Of a stretch of 64,000 nucleotides of DNA, positions 52,259 to 64,000 are shown in pieces. A program made the position numbers and the translations under genes. The notes under the pieces were generated by a model that saw nothing but the letters and a program-made list of their open reading frames with translations, was not told the DNA's origin and ran no database searches. This DNA is from Shewanella salipaludis (GTDB lineage Bacteria > Pseudomonadota > Gammaproteobacteria > Enterobacterales > Shewanellaceae), in NCBI RefSeq assembly GCF_012911865.1, contig NZ_JAAXYH010000001.1, forward strand, positions 310,001 to 374,000, read 5' to 3'. The number at the start of each line of letters is the position of its first letter. Within the stretch, counting starts at the first letter, position 1.

Positions 52259-53764
52259 TTATTCTCCCGCCAAAGGTTTAAAGCGCTTGAGTTCGAGCAG
52301 GCGGTAGCCCGTGTATTGACCCATGAGCAACACCAGCGCGAGGATCACCAAGTGCATGCCGAGAAAGTTAAATACCCAATGTTGCACCCAGGTCGCGCTC
52401 ATCGCCAGGTAGGCCAGGGTGGCGACCAACAGGCTGCCGCCGCCTTGCATGACGACTTCCTTGGGACCTTGCTCCTCCCAGAGGATCGACATACGTTCTA
52501 TGGTCCAGGCGAGGATGATCATGGGGAAGTAGGTGATGGTCACGCCTTCGCTCAGGCCAAACTTATAGGCCAGCATGGTGAACAGGCCTATGATGCCTAT
52601 CACGACTATGATCACCGCCGAGATGCGTGAGATCAGCAACAGATTCAGGTAAGAAAGGTAGGAGCGGATCATCAGGCCGAAGGAGACGATCAGCAGGAAA
52701 CCTATCAGGCCGGTCAAGAGGGTGGTCTGGATGAAAGCCAGGGCGATCAGCACAGGCATGAAGGTGCCCGAGGTCTTGATCCCTATGATGACGCGCAAAA
52801 ACACCACCATGAGCACCCCTATGGGGATCAGCAATATGCTCTTAAACAGGCTCTGTTCTTCCAGCGGCAACTGATACAGGGAGAAGTCCAGTGCATTCTT
52901 GTTGACCATCAGATCTATGGAGGTCGCGAGCGCCGAACGTGTGTCCTGTAACATGGAGAAATTCACCAGGGAATTGACCCCGCCCATGACATCGAGCACC
53001 GACCTGCCGGTGCGTTCCCATAACAGCAGGTTGTTGGGGCGGCCCTGGGTCCCTTTATTCAGGTCGAACAGCACCCATTGCTGCTTATGATAGACCTCGA
53101 CGAAACTGGACAATTGCTGGCGTCGGCGCTGATCTTCCAAATACAAGCCGTTGACTTCCATCGCCGGAATGCCTTTGCTGTGCAGCATACGGACAAACAA
53201 CTTGGTTGGACTCTGGCTCGAGAGCAGTAACTCCACGTTCTGGCTTCTGTCCTTGCCGGTGATCACCGCCATGAGTTGCTGGGCGAAGGTCAGGTTGCTG
53301 GCGCTGCGGCTCCAGACTTCTTCGATCACTTTTTCGGCCGCCGTCTGTTCGGTCGCCGGCCACAGATACTCTTCCACGGCTGGCGGTGTGTCCGGTGCGG
53401 CTATCTGGATTTGACCCGTAGGGATCAGCGTTACCTTATAGTAGAGATCCTGTTTGCCTATGGCGTCTCGGGTCGACCAGACGGCGCGCCTGTCGTGTTC
53501 GTTATTGCTTATGGTCAGGCCATAGCCAGGGGAGGTGGTATTTTCGACCAAGATCTCGAATGCCGGGTCCTGTGGCAAGGAAAAGGAGACTTCGGCCGGT
53601 ACCCCCTTGCCCTGAAAGCTCACCTTGGCATCGACCGTCCAGCTCTGCACCTGTTCGCCGGGCAGGAAGGGGACGTGATGCTCTATGCCACGGTAGATGC
53701 TGGCACTGAGCCCGAGGGCGAAGAGCAGTGCCACGAAGAGGTAAAAGGGTTTACGTGAATGCAT
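52259..53764 (-). CDS. Membrane protein with inactive transglutaminase-like domain and seven helices
   Basis: The 501-aa protein starts with one membrane anchor (about 7-25). A periplasmic region follows (about 30-305), whose 190-260 segment (SPTKLFVRMLHSKGIPAMEV ... WVLFDLNKGTQG) is shaped like a transglutaminase domain, with no catalytic Cys visible. Then come about seven membrane helices (about 308-490). This is the inactive-transglutaminase/7TM architecture that co-occurs with RimK-like ligases and retropepsins. It probably recognises a peptide or cell-wall ligand and signals to, or presents substrate to, the ligase. It is 8 nt after the retropepsin gene. Confidence 0.82.
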   Translation of the reverse strand: MHSRKPFYLFVALLFALGLSASIYRGIEHHVPFLPGEQVQSWTVDAKVSFQGKGVPAEVSFSLPQDPAFEILVENTTSPGYGLTISNNEHDRRAVWSTRDAIGKQDLYYKVTLIPTGQIQIAAPDTPPAVEEYLWPATEQTAAEKVIEEVWSRSASNLTFAQQLMAVITGKDRSQNVELLLSSQSPTKLFVRMLHSKGIPAMEVNGLYLEDQRRRQQLSSFVEVYHKQQWVLFDLNKGTQGRPNNLLLWERTGRSVLDVMGGVNSLVNFSMLQDTRSALATSIDLMVNKNALDFSLYQLPLEEQSLFKSILLIPIGVLMVVFLRVIIGIKTSGTFMPVLIALAFIQTTLLTGLIGFLLIVSFGLMIRSYLSYLNLLLISRISAVIIVVIGIIGLFTMLAYKFGLSEGVTITYFPMIILAWTIERMSILWEEQGPKEVVMQGGGSLLVATLAYLAMSATWVQHWVFNFLGMHLVILALVLLMGQYTGYRLLELKRFKPLAGE

Positions 53765-53772
53765 GCTGGCTC

Positions 53773-54534
53773 CTATTGTGATGCCGATGTCACTTGGTTC
53801 TTCGCTTTACCATGGACATAATTCTGACCCACATCGACCACGGCAATATCCTTCATGAATTTCCGCCCGAGTAGCAACGGATAGTCCAGGTGGCTGCGAT
53901 CTGTCAGGTTGAGATCTGTCTCTGCGGCATACTTGCCTATCTTGAGATGGGCATGGATGACGGGACGGCGATCATCGTCCGTGTCTGCGTCTTGTTTGAT
54001 GCGCACGAAACGCACTACCCTGGACTCGAAGGTCTGCGGCGGCGCATCATTGCCTTGGGTCAGAACATCGAAGCGGACCCATTTGTGACCGTCGCGTTCG
54101 AACACCACTATGTTGCGGGCGTCGATGGAAGATGACTCGGCGCCGGTATCTATGCGGGTCGCAAAATAGGCATCGAGCTCATCGACCATCACACTCTCTA
54201 CTTCACCCAAGAGAAACTTCTCGCCGATGGGAGAGGTTTCGCATTGGTCCGGCACAGCGAGTTCGGGCGGTTTAGGGGTGTTCTGCAACTGGGTGACTTG
54301 TCGTTGCAACTTTTTCAGTTGCTGTTGTACGTCCTGTGTCAGAGTGCTCAAGGGGCCAAGATCTGACTGACAGTGCTGCTGCACCTCTTCTATTATGTCG
54401 TTCTGTTGCTTTGTCAGGGCGGTCTCCAAGGCGGCGGCATCTATGGGGATGGGGGCTTGTGGGGGCGCCTGGGTGCTGGTGCAGCCGCTAGCCAGGCCGG
54501 CGGTGACAGCGATAGCGATCATCTGCTTTAACAT
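53773..54534 (-). CDS. Retropepsin-like aspartic peptidase (RimB/zinc-protease-named family), lipoprotein
   Basis: The 253-aa protein starts at ATG 54534 (AGGA 7 nt upstream). It carries a lipobox, GLASGC, so it should be a lipoprotein. A coiled-coil-like stretch spans about 35-85. The peptidase domain at about 100-245 has the single-domain aspartic motif ATRIDTGAESSSIDA (D-T-G at about 127-129) and a late hydrophobic VDVGQNYVHGK. Families named ATP-dependent zinc protease contain this same retropepsin fold. The gene follows cmoB by 23 nt and starts the set with the ATP-grasp ligase. It may remove tags that the ligase adds. Confidence 0.85.
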   Translation of the reverse strand: MLKQMIAIAVTAGLASGCTSTQAPPQAPIPIDAAALETALTKQQNDIIEEVQQHCQSDLGPLSTLTQDVQQQLKKLQRQVTQLQNTPKPPELAVPDQCETSPIGEKFLLGEVESVMVDELDAYFATRIDTGAESSSIDARNIVVFERDGHKWVRFDVLTQGNDAPPQTFESRVVRFVRIKQDADTDDDRRPVIHAHLKIGKYAAETDLNLTDRSHLDYPLLLGRKFMKDIAVVDVGQNYVHGKAKNQVTSASQ

Positions 54535-54557
54535 AGTCTTTCCTTCTTGCATTCCGG

Positions 54558-56302
<1,745 letters not shown>

Positions 56303-56428
56303 TTAGGCATTTTAGCCAATCAGGTCGAGGAGCAGCAAGTATCCTGCTGGTAATTTGCGATAAATTTTTGTCTAATACCTTGGAAACAACAAATTTTTTA
56401 CAGGTACTTAGGGTACTAGGGACAGCGC

Positions 56429-59281
56429 TTGAAGCGAGTAATTCACTTGGTTGTTATCTTTTGCACCTTCTTGCTGGTGCTGCAGAGCACGGCGAAAGCT
56501 GCTGCCATGGATGTTGCCATAGACGCTGCCAAGGGCAACGCCGGGCACAATCCGCCGCCCCTCGTCATAGTTGCCGGGGAAGATAGTTATCCATTTCAAT
56601 TCCTTGACGAGCGGGGAGAGGTTGCCGGCTTGTTGATCGAACTCTGGCAGGAGTGGTCCAGGGTCACGGCGACCCCTGTGGTGTTCGTGGTCAGACATTG
56701 GTCCGAGTCCATGGAGCAGCTCAGGCAAGGGCACGCCCAGGTGCATATCGGCCTGGGGAAAACGGTGCAACGCAGCAGCGAGTTTGATTTCTCCGCTCCC
56801 ATCTCAGAAGTCGGCACCTATCTCTACCTGCATAAGAGCCTTAAGGACAAGAAACAGTTCAAGGATTTGCTGCCCTACCAGATAGGCGTGGTGGCAGATT
56901 CGGCCCATATTCCAGAGTTGCAACGCTTGCAACCCGGATTGATGCTCAAGACCTACCCGAGTCGCGAGGCCCTGCTGGAGGCTGTGTCCAGGGGAGATCT
57001 CTATATCTTCGCCGGCATGGAAGGCTACCTGAGGGATCAAGGGCTGCAGCAGGACATAATGAACGGCTTTCCGGCCAATATCCGTATTGCCATCAAGAAG
57101 ACCCCAATCCGGGCGGCGGTACGCAAAGGCGAGCAAAAGTTGCTGGCGCAGATCGACTCAGGCTTTGCGCGACTGGATAAGGGCTTCATTCAGCAAGCCG
57201 AGCGGCGTTGGTTGGGTTACCAGCGCCAACAGGCGGGGATCCGCATAGCCATGCCGCTCGGGGCCGAGCCCTACGGGGATCTTGGGCTGGATGGCCAGCC
57301 ACACGGACTGTTCGTCGACATTTGGCAACTCTGGTCTGAAAAAACCGGCATCAGCATCGACTTCGTTGCCAGCGACATGAATGGCAGTCTCAAAGACGTA
57401 CGCAATGGCATAGCGGACGTGCAGATAGGTTACCCGGAAAACGATGAACTCAACTCTGGGCTGCAGCGGGTATGGAACCTCTATACCATGAAGAGCCGGT
57501 TGTTCGTGTACCAGCAGTCACTGACGGACTTGGGCGAGCTCAAGGGCAAACGCATAGGCGTGTTTCCTACCTCGCCCTACCTGGCACAGTTGCGCCAGGC
57601 CCTGCCTGAGACCCAGATCCGTTTCTACGACAGCATGGCGGCCATGACGGCGGCGGCGCGCAAGGGCGACATCACTGGCTTTGTCGCCTCAGGTGCGCTG
57701 ACGTCACATTACCTGTTGCTGACCCAGGGCTGGGGGGATTTTCACCAGGCGTCCATGCTGGAGTTCAGCACCCATAACTATGTGTTGACCCGCGAAGATG
57801 AGAAGGGCCTGGCGCAACGGGTCGCCTCGGGCTTCAACAGCATAAGTCTGCAGGAACTGGCGGCGATCGAACGCAAGTGGATGTTGAATCCCCAGGATCT
57901 GATTTTCACCGGGGCAGACAAGCGGGTGGCGCTCAACGACAGCCAGCAAGCCTATCTTGCCGGTCTGGGCGAGCTGAAAATGGGTTATCTCAAGCATTGG
58001 TCGCCGATGGAATTCACAGATGATGCCGGCAAGTTCGCCGGTATCAACAGCGATGTCGCCAAGCTGCTGACCGAGCAGCTGGGTCTCAAGCTAGTGCCCC
58101 AGGCCTTCGATGACTGGCAGTCGCTCATCCAGGCGTTGCTCCGCGGCGACATAGACCTTGCCGGCAGCGTTGCCGAAACGGCCGAGCGCAAACAGAGCCT
58201 GGCGTTCAGTGCCCCCTACTGGCCATCGCCTTGGGCCCTGGTCAGCCGGTTGCAGCAGGTGTCGGTTTTTAACCTGGAACAACTCTCGGGCCAGCGGCTC
58301 GCCGTGGTGGAAGGTTACCACCTGGTGCCCCTGTTGATGAGTCTGCAACCCGGGCTCAAGTTGGTGCTGGTGGCCGACTCGGATGCCGGTCTGGCGGCGG
58401 TTGCCGGCGGCAAGGCCGATGTGTTTATCGACAAGGTGGTCACCCTGGCTCAGCGCCTGCAAGGGGGGCATTTCGGGGAACTCAAGTTGTCTTTGCTGGC
58501 CGATTTTTCCGATCAGCACAGTCGTTTGGGGATCAACCCCAAGCATGCCGAGCTGGTGCCGCTGATCGATATGGCGCTGGGCATGCTGGATAAACCCAGA
58601 CAACAGCGGATCTACGAGCATTGGCTGACGGCAGATGCCGGGCATCGGCCGCTACAGATCCCAGGCTGGCTGAGTTATTTGCTGGTGAGCCTCTTGAGTC
58701 TGGGCCTGGCCCTGGTGGGGTTACTCATCTATCGCCGTCACGGCGCCGAAGCGCAACTGCGGCGCAAGTTAGAGAAACAGCTGCAGCTCTTGGGCAACCA
58801 CGACAGCCTGACGGGTTTGCCAAACCGTAATTTATTGGATGACAGGTTGCAGCAGGCGGTGTTGCTGCATGGGCGTGAGCAGGAAAGTTTCGCTTTGGTA
58901 TTTGTCGGGCTGGATGAAGTTAAACGCCTGACCAAGGCCCGCAGCGCCAAGGAGATGGATAGGATACTGTTGATAGTCACCGGCTTGCTGCAGGACGCGG
59001 TCAGGGAGTCGGATACGGTCGCTCGCTTCGGCACCGAGGAGTTTGTGCTGATCCTCAACAGGATCCATGGCCGCGACCAAGTGTATCAGCTGGTCGATAG
59101 CCTGTTGCATGGATTGACGACGGCGGCGGAGTTATTGCAGGGAAAGGATGCCGTTTCGGCCAGCATAGGTGTGGCCTTCTATCCCAAGGACGGCGACACC
59201 GCCATCGACATCCTCAAGCGGGCGGTGCAGCTCAGCTCCTTGGCCAAGGAGAGTGGCGGCAGCTGTTATCGGGTCGGTTAG
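56429..59281 (+). CDS. Triple SBP_bac_3 periplasmic sensor with degenerate GGDEF domain
   Basis: The 950-aa membrane protein begins at TTG 56429 (AGGGA upstream) with a signal peptide (about 1-24). Three tandem amino-acid-binding-protein-like domains follow (about 45-270, 275-495 and 510-740). Then come one membrane helix (about 745-768) and a cytoplasmic GGDEF-like domain (about 790-950). GNHDSLTGLPNRNLL is normal, but the active-site GGDEF reads GTEEF (about 868-872), and the expected F-K-x-x-N-D...GHxxGD helix reads VKRLTKARSAKEMDRIL. It lacks an RxxD inhibitory site at the usual spot. Cyclic-di-GMP synthesis is therefore doubtful; it may act as a sensor through protein contacts. Confidence 0.85.
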   Translation: MKRVIHLVVIFCTFLLVLQSTAKAAAMDVAIDAAKGNAGHNPPPLVIVAGEDSYPFQFLDERGEVAGLLIELWQEWSRVTATPVVFVVRHWSESMEQLRQGHAQVHIGLGKTVQRSSEFDFSAPISEVGTYLYLHKSLKDKKQFKDLLPYQIGVVADSAHIPELQRLQPGLMLKTYPSREALLEAVSRGDLYIFAGMEGYLRDQGLQQDIMNGFPANIRIAIKKTPIRAAVRKGEQKLLAQIDSGFARLDKGFIQQAERRWLGYQRQQAGIRIAMPLGAEPYGDLGLDGQPHGLFVDIWQLWSEKTGISIDFVASDMNGSLKDVRNGIADVQIGYPENDELNSGLQRVWNLYTMKSRLFVYQQSLTDLGELKGKRIGVFPTSPYLAQLRQALPETQIRFYDSMAAMTAAARKGDITGFVASGALTSHYLLLTQGWGDFHQASMLEFSTHNYVLTREDEKGLAQRVASGFNSISLQELAAIERKWMLNPQDLIFTGADKRVALNDSQQAYLAGLGELKMGYLKHWSPMEFTDDAGKFAGINSDVAKLLTEQLGLKLVPQAFDDWQSLIQALLRGDIDLAGSVAETAERKQSLAFSAPYWPSPWALVSRLQQVSVFNLEQLSGQRLAVVEGYHLVPLLMSLQPGLKLVLVADSDAGLAAVAGGKADVFIDKVVTLAQRLQGGHFGELKLSLLADFSDQHSRLGINPKHAELVPLIDMALGMLDKPRQQRIYEHWLTADAGHRPLQIPGWLSYLLVSLLSLGLALVGLLIYRRHGAEAQLRRKLEKQLQLLGNHDSLTGLPNRNLLDDRLQQAVLLHGREQESFALVFVGLDEVKRLTKARSAKEMDRILLIVTGLLQDAVRESDTVARFGTEEFVLILNRIHGRDQVYQLVDSLLHGLTTAAELLQGKDAVSASIGVAFYPKDGDTAIDILKRAVQLSSLAKESGGSCYRVG

Positions 59282-59467
59282 CTGTTTTTTTGAACGCTCG
59301 TTGGGGTTGGCCGCCTCGGGCGCTGGCCAAGGACAAAAAACTGTCTGATACTTCGCCGCCTAAGCGTTAAGTAGTTTGGTAATCGGCATTATTTCATTAT
59401 AATGCCGCTTTTATCTCGTTTTGATCATTTCCAGAGCACAGGTTGCAGGAACAAAGGATAGGGCTAG

Positions 59468-61270
59468 ATGCGCAGTCATTATTGTGGGGACGTCAATAAG
59501 TCTCACGTTGGAGAAGAAGTTACCCTGGTGGGTTGGGTGAACCGTAGTCGCGATCTCGGCGGCGTGGTGTTTTTGGATCTTCGCGACCGCGAAGGGTTGA
59601 TCCAGGTCGTTTACGACCCCGACTTGCCTGAGGTTTTCGAAGTCGCCAGCACGCTGCGCGGTGAGTTCTGTGTCCAGGTCAAAGGCCTGGTGCGCGCCCG
59701 TCCCGACAGCCAAGTCAACGCCCAGATGAAGACCGGTGAGATCGAAGTCTTGGGCAAGGCGTTAACCATAATCAATGCCGCCGATCCGTTGCCGCTGAAC
59801 ATGGACCAACATCAGCATAACAGTGAAGAGCAACGCCTCAAGTACCGTTACCTGGACCTGCGTCGCCCTGAGATGGCCGAGCGTCTGATTTTCCGTGCAA
59901 AAGTCACCAGCGCCGTGCGACGTTTCCTCGATGGCAATGGTTTCCTGGACATAGAAACTCCTATCCTGACCAAGGCGACTCCCGAGGGTGCCCGTGACTA
60001 TCTGGTCCCCAGCCGTACCTATAAGGGGCAGTTCTTCGCGCTGCCGCAGTCGCCACAGCTGTTCAAACAATTGCTGATGATGTCAGGTTTCGATCGTTAC
60101 TATCAAATCGTTAAATGTTTCCGTGACGAAGACTTGCGCGCCGACCGTCAGCCCGAATTTACCCAGATAGACATAGAAACATCCTTCATGACCTCTGAGC
60201 AGGTGATGGCCAAGACGGAAGAAATGATGCGCGGCCTGTTCCTCGAGCTGCTGAATGTGGACCTGGGCGAGTTCCCGCGCATGAGTTACGACGAGGCCAT
60301 GCGCCGCTTCGGCTCCGACAAGCCGGACTTGCGTAACCCGCTGGAACTGGTCGACGTTGCCGATCTGCTCAAAGAGGTCGAGTTTGCCGTGTTCAACGGT
60401 CCGGCCAACGACCCTGAGGGTCGGGTCGCTGCGCTGCGCATTCCGGGTGGCGCCTCACTGTCGCGCAAGCAAATCGATGAGTACACTAAGTTCGTCGGCA
60501 TCTATGGCGCCAAGGGTCTGGCCTGGATGAAGATCAACGATCTGGCCGCCGGCATGGAAGGCATACAGTCGCCTGTGCTCAAGTTCCTCAACGAGTCGAT
60601 CGTTAGCGACATCCTGGCGCGTACCTGCGCCCAGAGTGGCGATATCCTGCTGTTCGGTGCGGATAAGGCCATGGTGGTTGCCGAAGCCATGGGCGCACTG
60701 CGTCTGAAGGCAGGTGAAGATTTTGAGTTGCTCGAAGGTGAATGGCGGCCGTTATGGGTGGTCGACTTCCCCATGTTCGAGAAGATCAATGGCTGCTTCC
60801 ACGCAGTGCATCATCCCTTCACCGCCCCACGTGGCGTGACGGCGGCAGAACTGGAAGCGGATCCGGCCAACCGTGTCTCGGATGCCTATGACATGGTGCT
60901 CAACGGGTGTGAACTCGGTGGCGGCTCTGTGCGTATCCATAATCAGGATATGCAGAGTGCAGTATTCCGCATCCTGGGGATCGGCGACGAAGAAGCCAAA
61001 GAGAAGTTTGGCTTCCTGCTCGAAGCCCTGCGCTACGGTACTCCGCCTCATGCGGGTCTGGCCTTCGGTCTGGATCGCATCATAATGCTGATGACGGGGG
61101 CGACCTCAATCCGTGATGTGATGGCCTTCCCGAAAACCACCACGGCAGCCTGTCCCCTGACCAATGCGCCCGGATTTGCCAATCCGCTGCAGTTGTCCGA
61201 TTTGGGCATAGAGGTGGTCAAAAAAGTCGCTGCCAGCGATGAGCAGGGTGACCAGAAGCACCAAGACTGA
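59468..61270 (+). CDS. aspS: Aspartate-tRNA ligase
   Basis: The 600-aa class-II synthetase charges tRNA-Asp. It has the N-terminal OB-fold ([20 protein letters not shown]) and motif 2 with [20 protein letters not shown]. The bacterial insertion domain follows (about 280-420), and motif 3 reads [23 protein letters not shown] 17-residue stretch beyond DLGIEVV is the usual variable tail. It precedes yebC, as in many gammaproteobacteria. Confidence 0.98.
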   Translation: MRSHYCGDVNKSHVGEEVTLVGWVNRSRDLGGVVFLDLRDREGLIQVVYDPDLPEVFEVASTLRGEFCVQVKGLVRARPDSQVNAQMKTGEIEVLGKALTIINAADPLPLNMDQHQHNSEEQRLKYRYLDLRRPEMAERLIFRAKVTSAVRRFLDGNGFLDIETPILTKATPEGARDYLVPSRTYKGQFFALPQSPQLFKQLLMMSGFDRYYQIVKCFRDEDLRADRQPEFTQIDIETSFMTSEQVMAKTEEMMRGLFLELLNVDLGEFPRMSYDEAMRRFGSDKPDLRNPLELVDVADLLKEVEFAVFNGPANDPEGRVAALRIPGGASLSRKQIDEYTKFVGIYGAKGLAWMKINDLAAGMEGIQSPVLKFLNESIVSDILARTCAQSGDILLFGADKAMVVAEAMGALRLKAGEDFELLEGEWRPLWVVDFPMFEKINGCFHAVHHPFTAPRGVTAAELEADPANRVSDAYDMVLNGCELGGGSVRIHNQDMQSAVFRILGIGDEEAKEKFGFLLEALRYGTPPHAGLAFGLDRIIMLMTGATSIRDVMAFPKTTTAACPLTNAPGFANPLQLSDLGIEVVKKVAASDEQGDQKHQD

Positions 61271-61283
61271 TAAGTGTAAATAA

Positions 61284-61313
61284 ACCGGGGCGCAAGCCTC
61301 GGTCTGTTTTTAT
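61284..61313 (+). terminator. Terminator after aspS
   Basis: ACCGGGGC, loop GCAA, GCCTCGGT (one wobble pair), then CTGTTTTTAT, 14 nt after the aspS stop. Confidence 0.85.
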
Positions 61314-61358
61314 CCCTGTTAATAGTGTCGACAACAGGGGATACAGAGGAGAATGATT

Positions 61359-62105
61359 ATGGCAGGTCACAGTAAATGGGCCAACATCAAACACCGCAAG
61401 GCGGCACAAGACGCCAAACGCGGCAAGCTGTTTACTAAACTGATCCGTGAGTTGACCGTCGCCGCCCGTGAAGGTGGCTCGGATCCCGATGCCAATCCCC
61501 GTTTGCGTACCGCGATAGACAAGGCGCTGGGCGGCAACATGACCCGCGACACCGTCGAGCGGGCCATCAAGCGTGGCGCCGGTGAGCTGGAAGGCCAGCA
61601 GCTGGAAACCATCATCTATGAAGGTTATGGCCCGGGTGGCACGGCCGTGATGGTCGAAACCATGACGGATAACCGCAACCGCACTGTGACTGGGGTGCGC
61701 AATGCCTTCAACAAGTCCGGCGGTAACTTGGGCACAGACGGCTCGGTTGCCTACCTGTTTACCAAACTTGGGGTGCTTTCCTACGAGAGCGGCGTCGATG
61801 AAGATGCCCTGATGGACGCCGCATTGGAGGCGGGTGCCGAGGATGTGGTCACCAACGACGACATGTCTATCGATGTGTTTACCCCACCGGCCGATTTTTA
61901 CAGCGTCAAGGATGCGCTGGTGGCGGCAGGATTTGTGCCTGCCCACGACGAGATAAGCATGATAGCCTCGACCAAGGCGGAATTGGATGCCGATACCGCG
62001 GCCAAGTTTCTGCGCTTGATTGATACCCTCGAGGAGCATGACGATGTGCAGGAAGTCTATCACAACGCCGAGATCTCCGATGAAATCATGGACAGCCTGG
62101 AATAG
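61359..62105 (+). CDS. yebC: YebC/PmpR-family transcriptional regulator (translation-associated in some species)
   Basis: The 248-aa protein starts at ATG 61359 (AGGAG 7 nt upstream; an ATG 6 nt earlier sits too close to it). It begins [22 protein letters not shown] and has the diagnostic [19 protein letters not shown] and the last domain ending [11 protein letters not shown]. Members have been described as DNA-binding regulators and more recently as ribosome-associated factors for proline stretches. It sits between aspS and ruvC, as usual. Confidence 0.95.
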   Translation: MAGHSKWANIKHRKAAQDAKRGKLFTKLIRELTVAAREGGSDPDANPRLRTAIDKALGGNMTRDTVERAIKRGAGELEGQQLETIIYEGYGPGGTAVMVETMTDNRNRTVTGVRNAFNKSGGNLGTDGSVAYLFTKLGVLSYESGVDEDALMDAALEAGAEDVVTNDDMSIDVFTPPADFYSVKDALVAAGFVPAHDEISMIASTKAELDADTAAKFLRLIDTLEEHDDVQEVYHNAEISDEIMDSLE

Positions 62106-62125
62106 CGGCTGTCATTAAGGAACCT

Positions 62126-62647
62126 ATGGCCATTATTTTAGGGGTCGACCCGGGATCCAGGATCACAGGCTACGGGGTGATCCAATGCCAGGGACGACAC
62201 CAGTTGTATTTAGGCAGTGGTTGTATCCGCACCTCTTCCGATGAACTTCCCGGCAGGCTGAAACAGATCTTCGATGGTCTCTCCGAAATTATTCGCCAGT
62301 ACCAGCCCGATGAGTTCGCCATCGAACGTGTGTTCATGGCCAAGAATGCCGATTCGGCGTTGAAGCTGGGCCAGGCCCGTGGGGCCGCCATAGTGGCGGC
62401 CACAGTTGCCAATCTGCCTGTGGCGGAATACAGTGCCACTCAGATCAAGAGCGCAGTGGTGGGCACTGGGCGGGCGGAAAAAGCCCAGGTACAGCATATG
62501 ATCCAACAGTTGTTGAAATTACCCGCAGCCCCCCAGGCCGACGCCGCCGATGCACTCGGAGTGGCGGTATGCCATTATCATACCGGCCAGAGCCTGGTGG
62601 CGTTGAGCGGCAGGGCGAGAAGCAGAACATACGGAAGGTATAAATGA
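62126..62647 (+). CDS. ruvC: Holliday junction resolvase RuvC
   Basis: The 173-aa RNase-H-fold endonuclease cuts Holliday junctions together with Ruv[19 protein letters not shown] gives the first catalytic Asp (about residue 7), [20 protein letters not shown] the Glu, and [14 protein letters not shown] the C-terminal Asp pair. Its stop overlaps the ruvA start (ATGA). Confidence 0.98.
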   Translation: MAIILGVDPGSRITGYGVIQCQGRHQLYLGSGCIRTSSDELPGRLKQIFDGLSEIIRQYQPDEFAIERVFMAKNADSALKLGQARGAAIVAATVANLPVAEYSATQIKSAVVGTGRAEKAQVQHMIQQLLKLPAAPQADAADALGVAVCHYHTGQSLVALSGRARSRTYGRYK

Positions 62648-63261
62648 TAGGTAGACTCAAGGGCGTGTTGCTGGAAAAACAGGCGCCGGAAATATTGTTG
62701 GATGTCGGCGGTGTGGGTTATGAGCTGCAGATGCCGCTCACCAGTTTCTACGAGCTGCCGGAGATCAATCAACCGGCTGTGCTCTACACCCATTTCGTGG
62801 TGCGCGAAGACGCCCAGCTGCTCTATGGCTTCATCACCAAGCAGGAAAGGGCGCTATTTCGCTTGTTGGTTAAGACCAACGGTGTCGGCCCCAAGTTGGC
62901 CTTAACCATATTGTCCGGGATGACAGCGGGCGAATTTGTCGGCTGCGTCGAGCGTGATGATATAGCGACTCTGGTCAAGCTGCCGGGTGTCGGCAAGAAG
63001 ACCGCCGAGCGTTTGCTGGTCGAGATGCGCGATAAGCTCAAGAGCCTGATGGCGGCATCACAAGGCTCCGAGCGTGAGTTTGTGCTGCAGTCCAACTTTA
63101 CCCCGGCTCAAACTGTCAATACGGCCGAAGAGGATGCCATAGCGGCCTTGATTTCCCTCGGCTATAAGCCGCCACAGGCGAGCAAGTCTGTGTCCGCGGC
63201 CTTCAAGGAAGGCATGGACAGCGAAACTTTGATCAAAGCCGCACTCAAGTCAATGTTGTAG
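62644..63261 (+). CDS. ruvA: Holliday junction branch migration protein RuvA
   Basis: The 205-aa tetrameric junction-binding protein has an OB-fold N-terminal domain ([20 protein letters not shown]) and two helix-hairpin-helix motifs ([17 protein letters not shown] and [19 protein letters not shown]). A short flexible linker leads to the C-terminal RuvB-binding domain ([19 protein letters not shown]). It follows ruvC with a 4-nt overlap. Confidence 0.98.
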   Translation: MIGRLKGVLLEKQAPEILLDVGGVGYELQMPLTSFYELPEINQPAVLYTHFVVREDAQLLYGFITKQERALFRLLVKTNGVGPKLALTILSGMTAGEFVGCVERDDIATLVKLPGVGKKTAERLLVEMRDKLKSLMAASQGSEREFVLQSNFTPAQTVNTAEEDAIAALISLGYKPPQASKSVSAAFKEGMDSETLIKAALKSML

Positions 63262-63276
63262 GCATAAGGAATCGGC

Positions 63277-64000
63277 ATGATAGAGGCAGATAGACTGATC
63301 CAGCCCCAGAGCATAGGCCTGGACGAATCCATCGACAGGGCCATGCGCCCCAAGTTGCTCGATGAATATACGGGCCAGGACGACACCCGTGCGCAGCTCA
63401 AGGTGTTCATCCAGGCGGCCAGGAATCGCGGCGAGGCTTTGGATCACATGCTGATCTACGGCCCTCCCGGACTGGGTAAAACCACCCTGGCGATGATAGT
63501 TGCCAACGAGATGGAGGTCAGCATCAAGTCCACCTCGGGTCCTGTGCTGGAAAAGGCCGGCGATCTGGCGGCGCTCCTGACCAACCTGGAAGCCGGTGAC
63601 GTGCTTTTCATCGATGAAATACACCGTTTGAGCCCAGTGGTGGAAGAAATCCTCTATCCGGCGATGGAAGACTATCAGCTGGACATAATGATAGGTGAGG
63701 GGCCGGCGGCGCGCTCGATCAAGCTGGATTTGCCCCCCTTCACCCTCGTCGGTGCGACTACCAGAGCCGGCGCGCTCACCTCTCCGCTGCGGGCCCGCTT
63801 CGGCATACCGCTGCGGCTGGAATTTTATAACCTCAAGGATTTGACCACCATAGTGACCCGTTCGGCCCAGGTGATGGATTTGGAGATAGATGCCGGCGGG
63901 GCCACGGAGATTGCCCGCCGTGCCCGTGGCACGCCGCGTATTGCCAACCGTTTGCTGCGCCGGGTGCGTGACTATGCCGAGGTGCAGCACCAGGGCAAGG
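63277..64000 (+). CDS. ruvB: Holliday junction branch migration helicase RuvB, partial (3' end beyond window)
   Basis: The open frame from ATG 63277 (AAGGA 7 nt upstream) reaches the right edge after 241 codons. The AAA+ motor shows Walker [13 protein letters not shown] (about residue 60), Walker [12 protein letters not shown] (about 110), sensor 1 [20 protein letters not shown] and the arginine-finger region. Most of the winged-helix C-terminus is missing because of the window edge. It lies 15 nt after ruvA in the ruvCAB cluster. Confidence 0.97.
   Translation, partial: MIEADRLIQPQSIGLDESIDRAMRPKLLDEYTGQDDTRAQLKVFIQAARNRGEALDHMLIYGPPGLGKTTLAMIVANEMEVSIKSTSGPVLEKAGDLAALLTNLEAGDVLFIDEIHRLSPVVEEILYPAMEDYQLDIMIGEGPAARSIKLDLPPFTLVGATTRAGALTSPLRARFGIPLRLEFYNLKDLTTIVTRSAQVMDLEIDAGGATEIARRARGTPRIANRLLRRVRDYAEVQHQGK

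Overview
The window looks like a gammaproteobacterial chromosome, most likely Shewanella or a close relative. Three blocks of gene order support this: aromatic/aspartate aminotransferase-aroA-cmk-rpsA-ihfB-lapA-lapB-pyrF, a complete nuoA-N operon with fused nuoCD, and cmoA-cmoB next to aspS-yebC-ruvC-ruvA-ruvB. The species cannot be named from sequence reading alone.

Positions 1 to about 6800 are AT-rich accessory DNA and form a decayed chromosomal integron. Leftward-reading cassette genes (unknown 154-aa protein, GIY-YIG-like protein, HEPN-like protein, small secreted protein) are separated by three recognisable attC sites. To their right lie an attI-like junction, strong palindromes, a LexA-box-like site and a frameshifted N-terminal remnant of the integrase gene intI on the opposite strand. 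A REP-associated (Y1, HUH) transposase with a 1-kb tandem partial duplication has invaded the array. Beyond it, a partial ChaN/EreA-like exported protein runs off the left edge. An 81-bp sequence is present both beside the intI remnant and beside that leftmost gene.

Positions 6800 to 13850 are a rearranged zone. An intact MocR regulator, a two-domain thioredoxin-like protein and a DsbD/ScsB-type reductase sit among fragments of duplicated genes: two decayed pieces of the aminotransferase 3' end and one of the MocR 3' end. A small YkgJ-type cysteine-cluster gene lies between them.

Positions 13800 to 30200 are core chromosome: aminotransferase, aroA, cmk, rpsA, ihfB, lapAB, pyrF, a 2,4-dienoyl-CoA reductase-like SDR, DUF2058, acyl-CoA dehydrogenase, dacB, DUF1904, pssA and a DTW-domain tRNA-modification enzyme. 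Positions 30188 to 45641 hold the whole complex I operon on the minus strand, mostly with overlapping or nearly abutting genes and with unusual low-complexity tails on several subunits.

Positions 45800 to 64000 hold a CBS protein, an hsp20 gene broken by a one-base frameshift, and a LysR regulator. They also hold a tightly packed five-gene minus-strand set (retropepsin-like lipoprotein, inactive-transglutaminase 7TM protein, RimK-like ATP-grasp ligase, M3-peptidase-like protein without its zinc motif, DUF3541-like protein). This set follows cmoA-cmoB. Then come a triple periplasmic-binding-domain protein with a degenerate GGDEF domain, aspS, yebC and ruvCAB, with ruvB cut by the right edge.

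The two places most likely to hold something undescribed are the nuclease-like integron cassettes and the five-gene ATP-grasp/retropepsin set.
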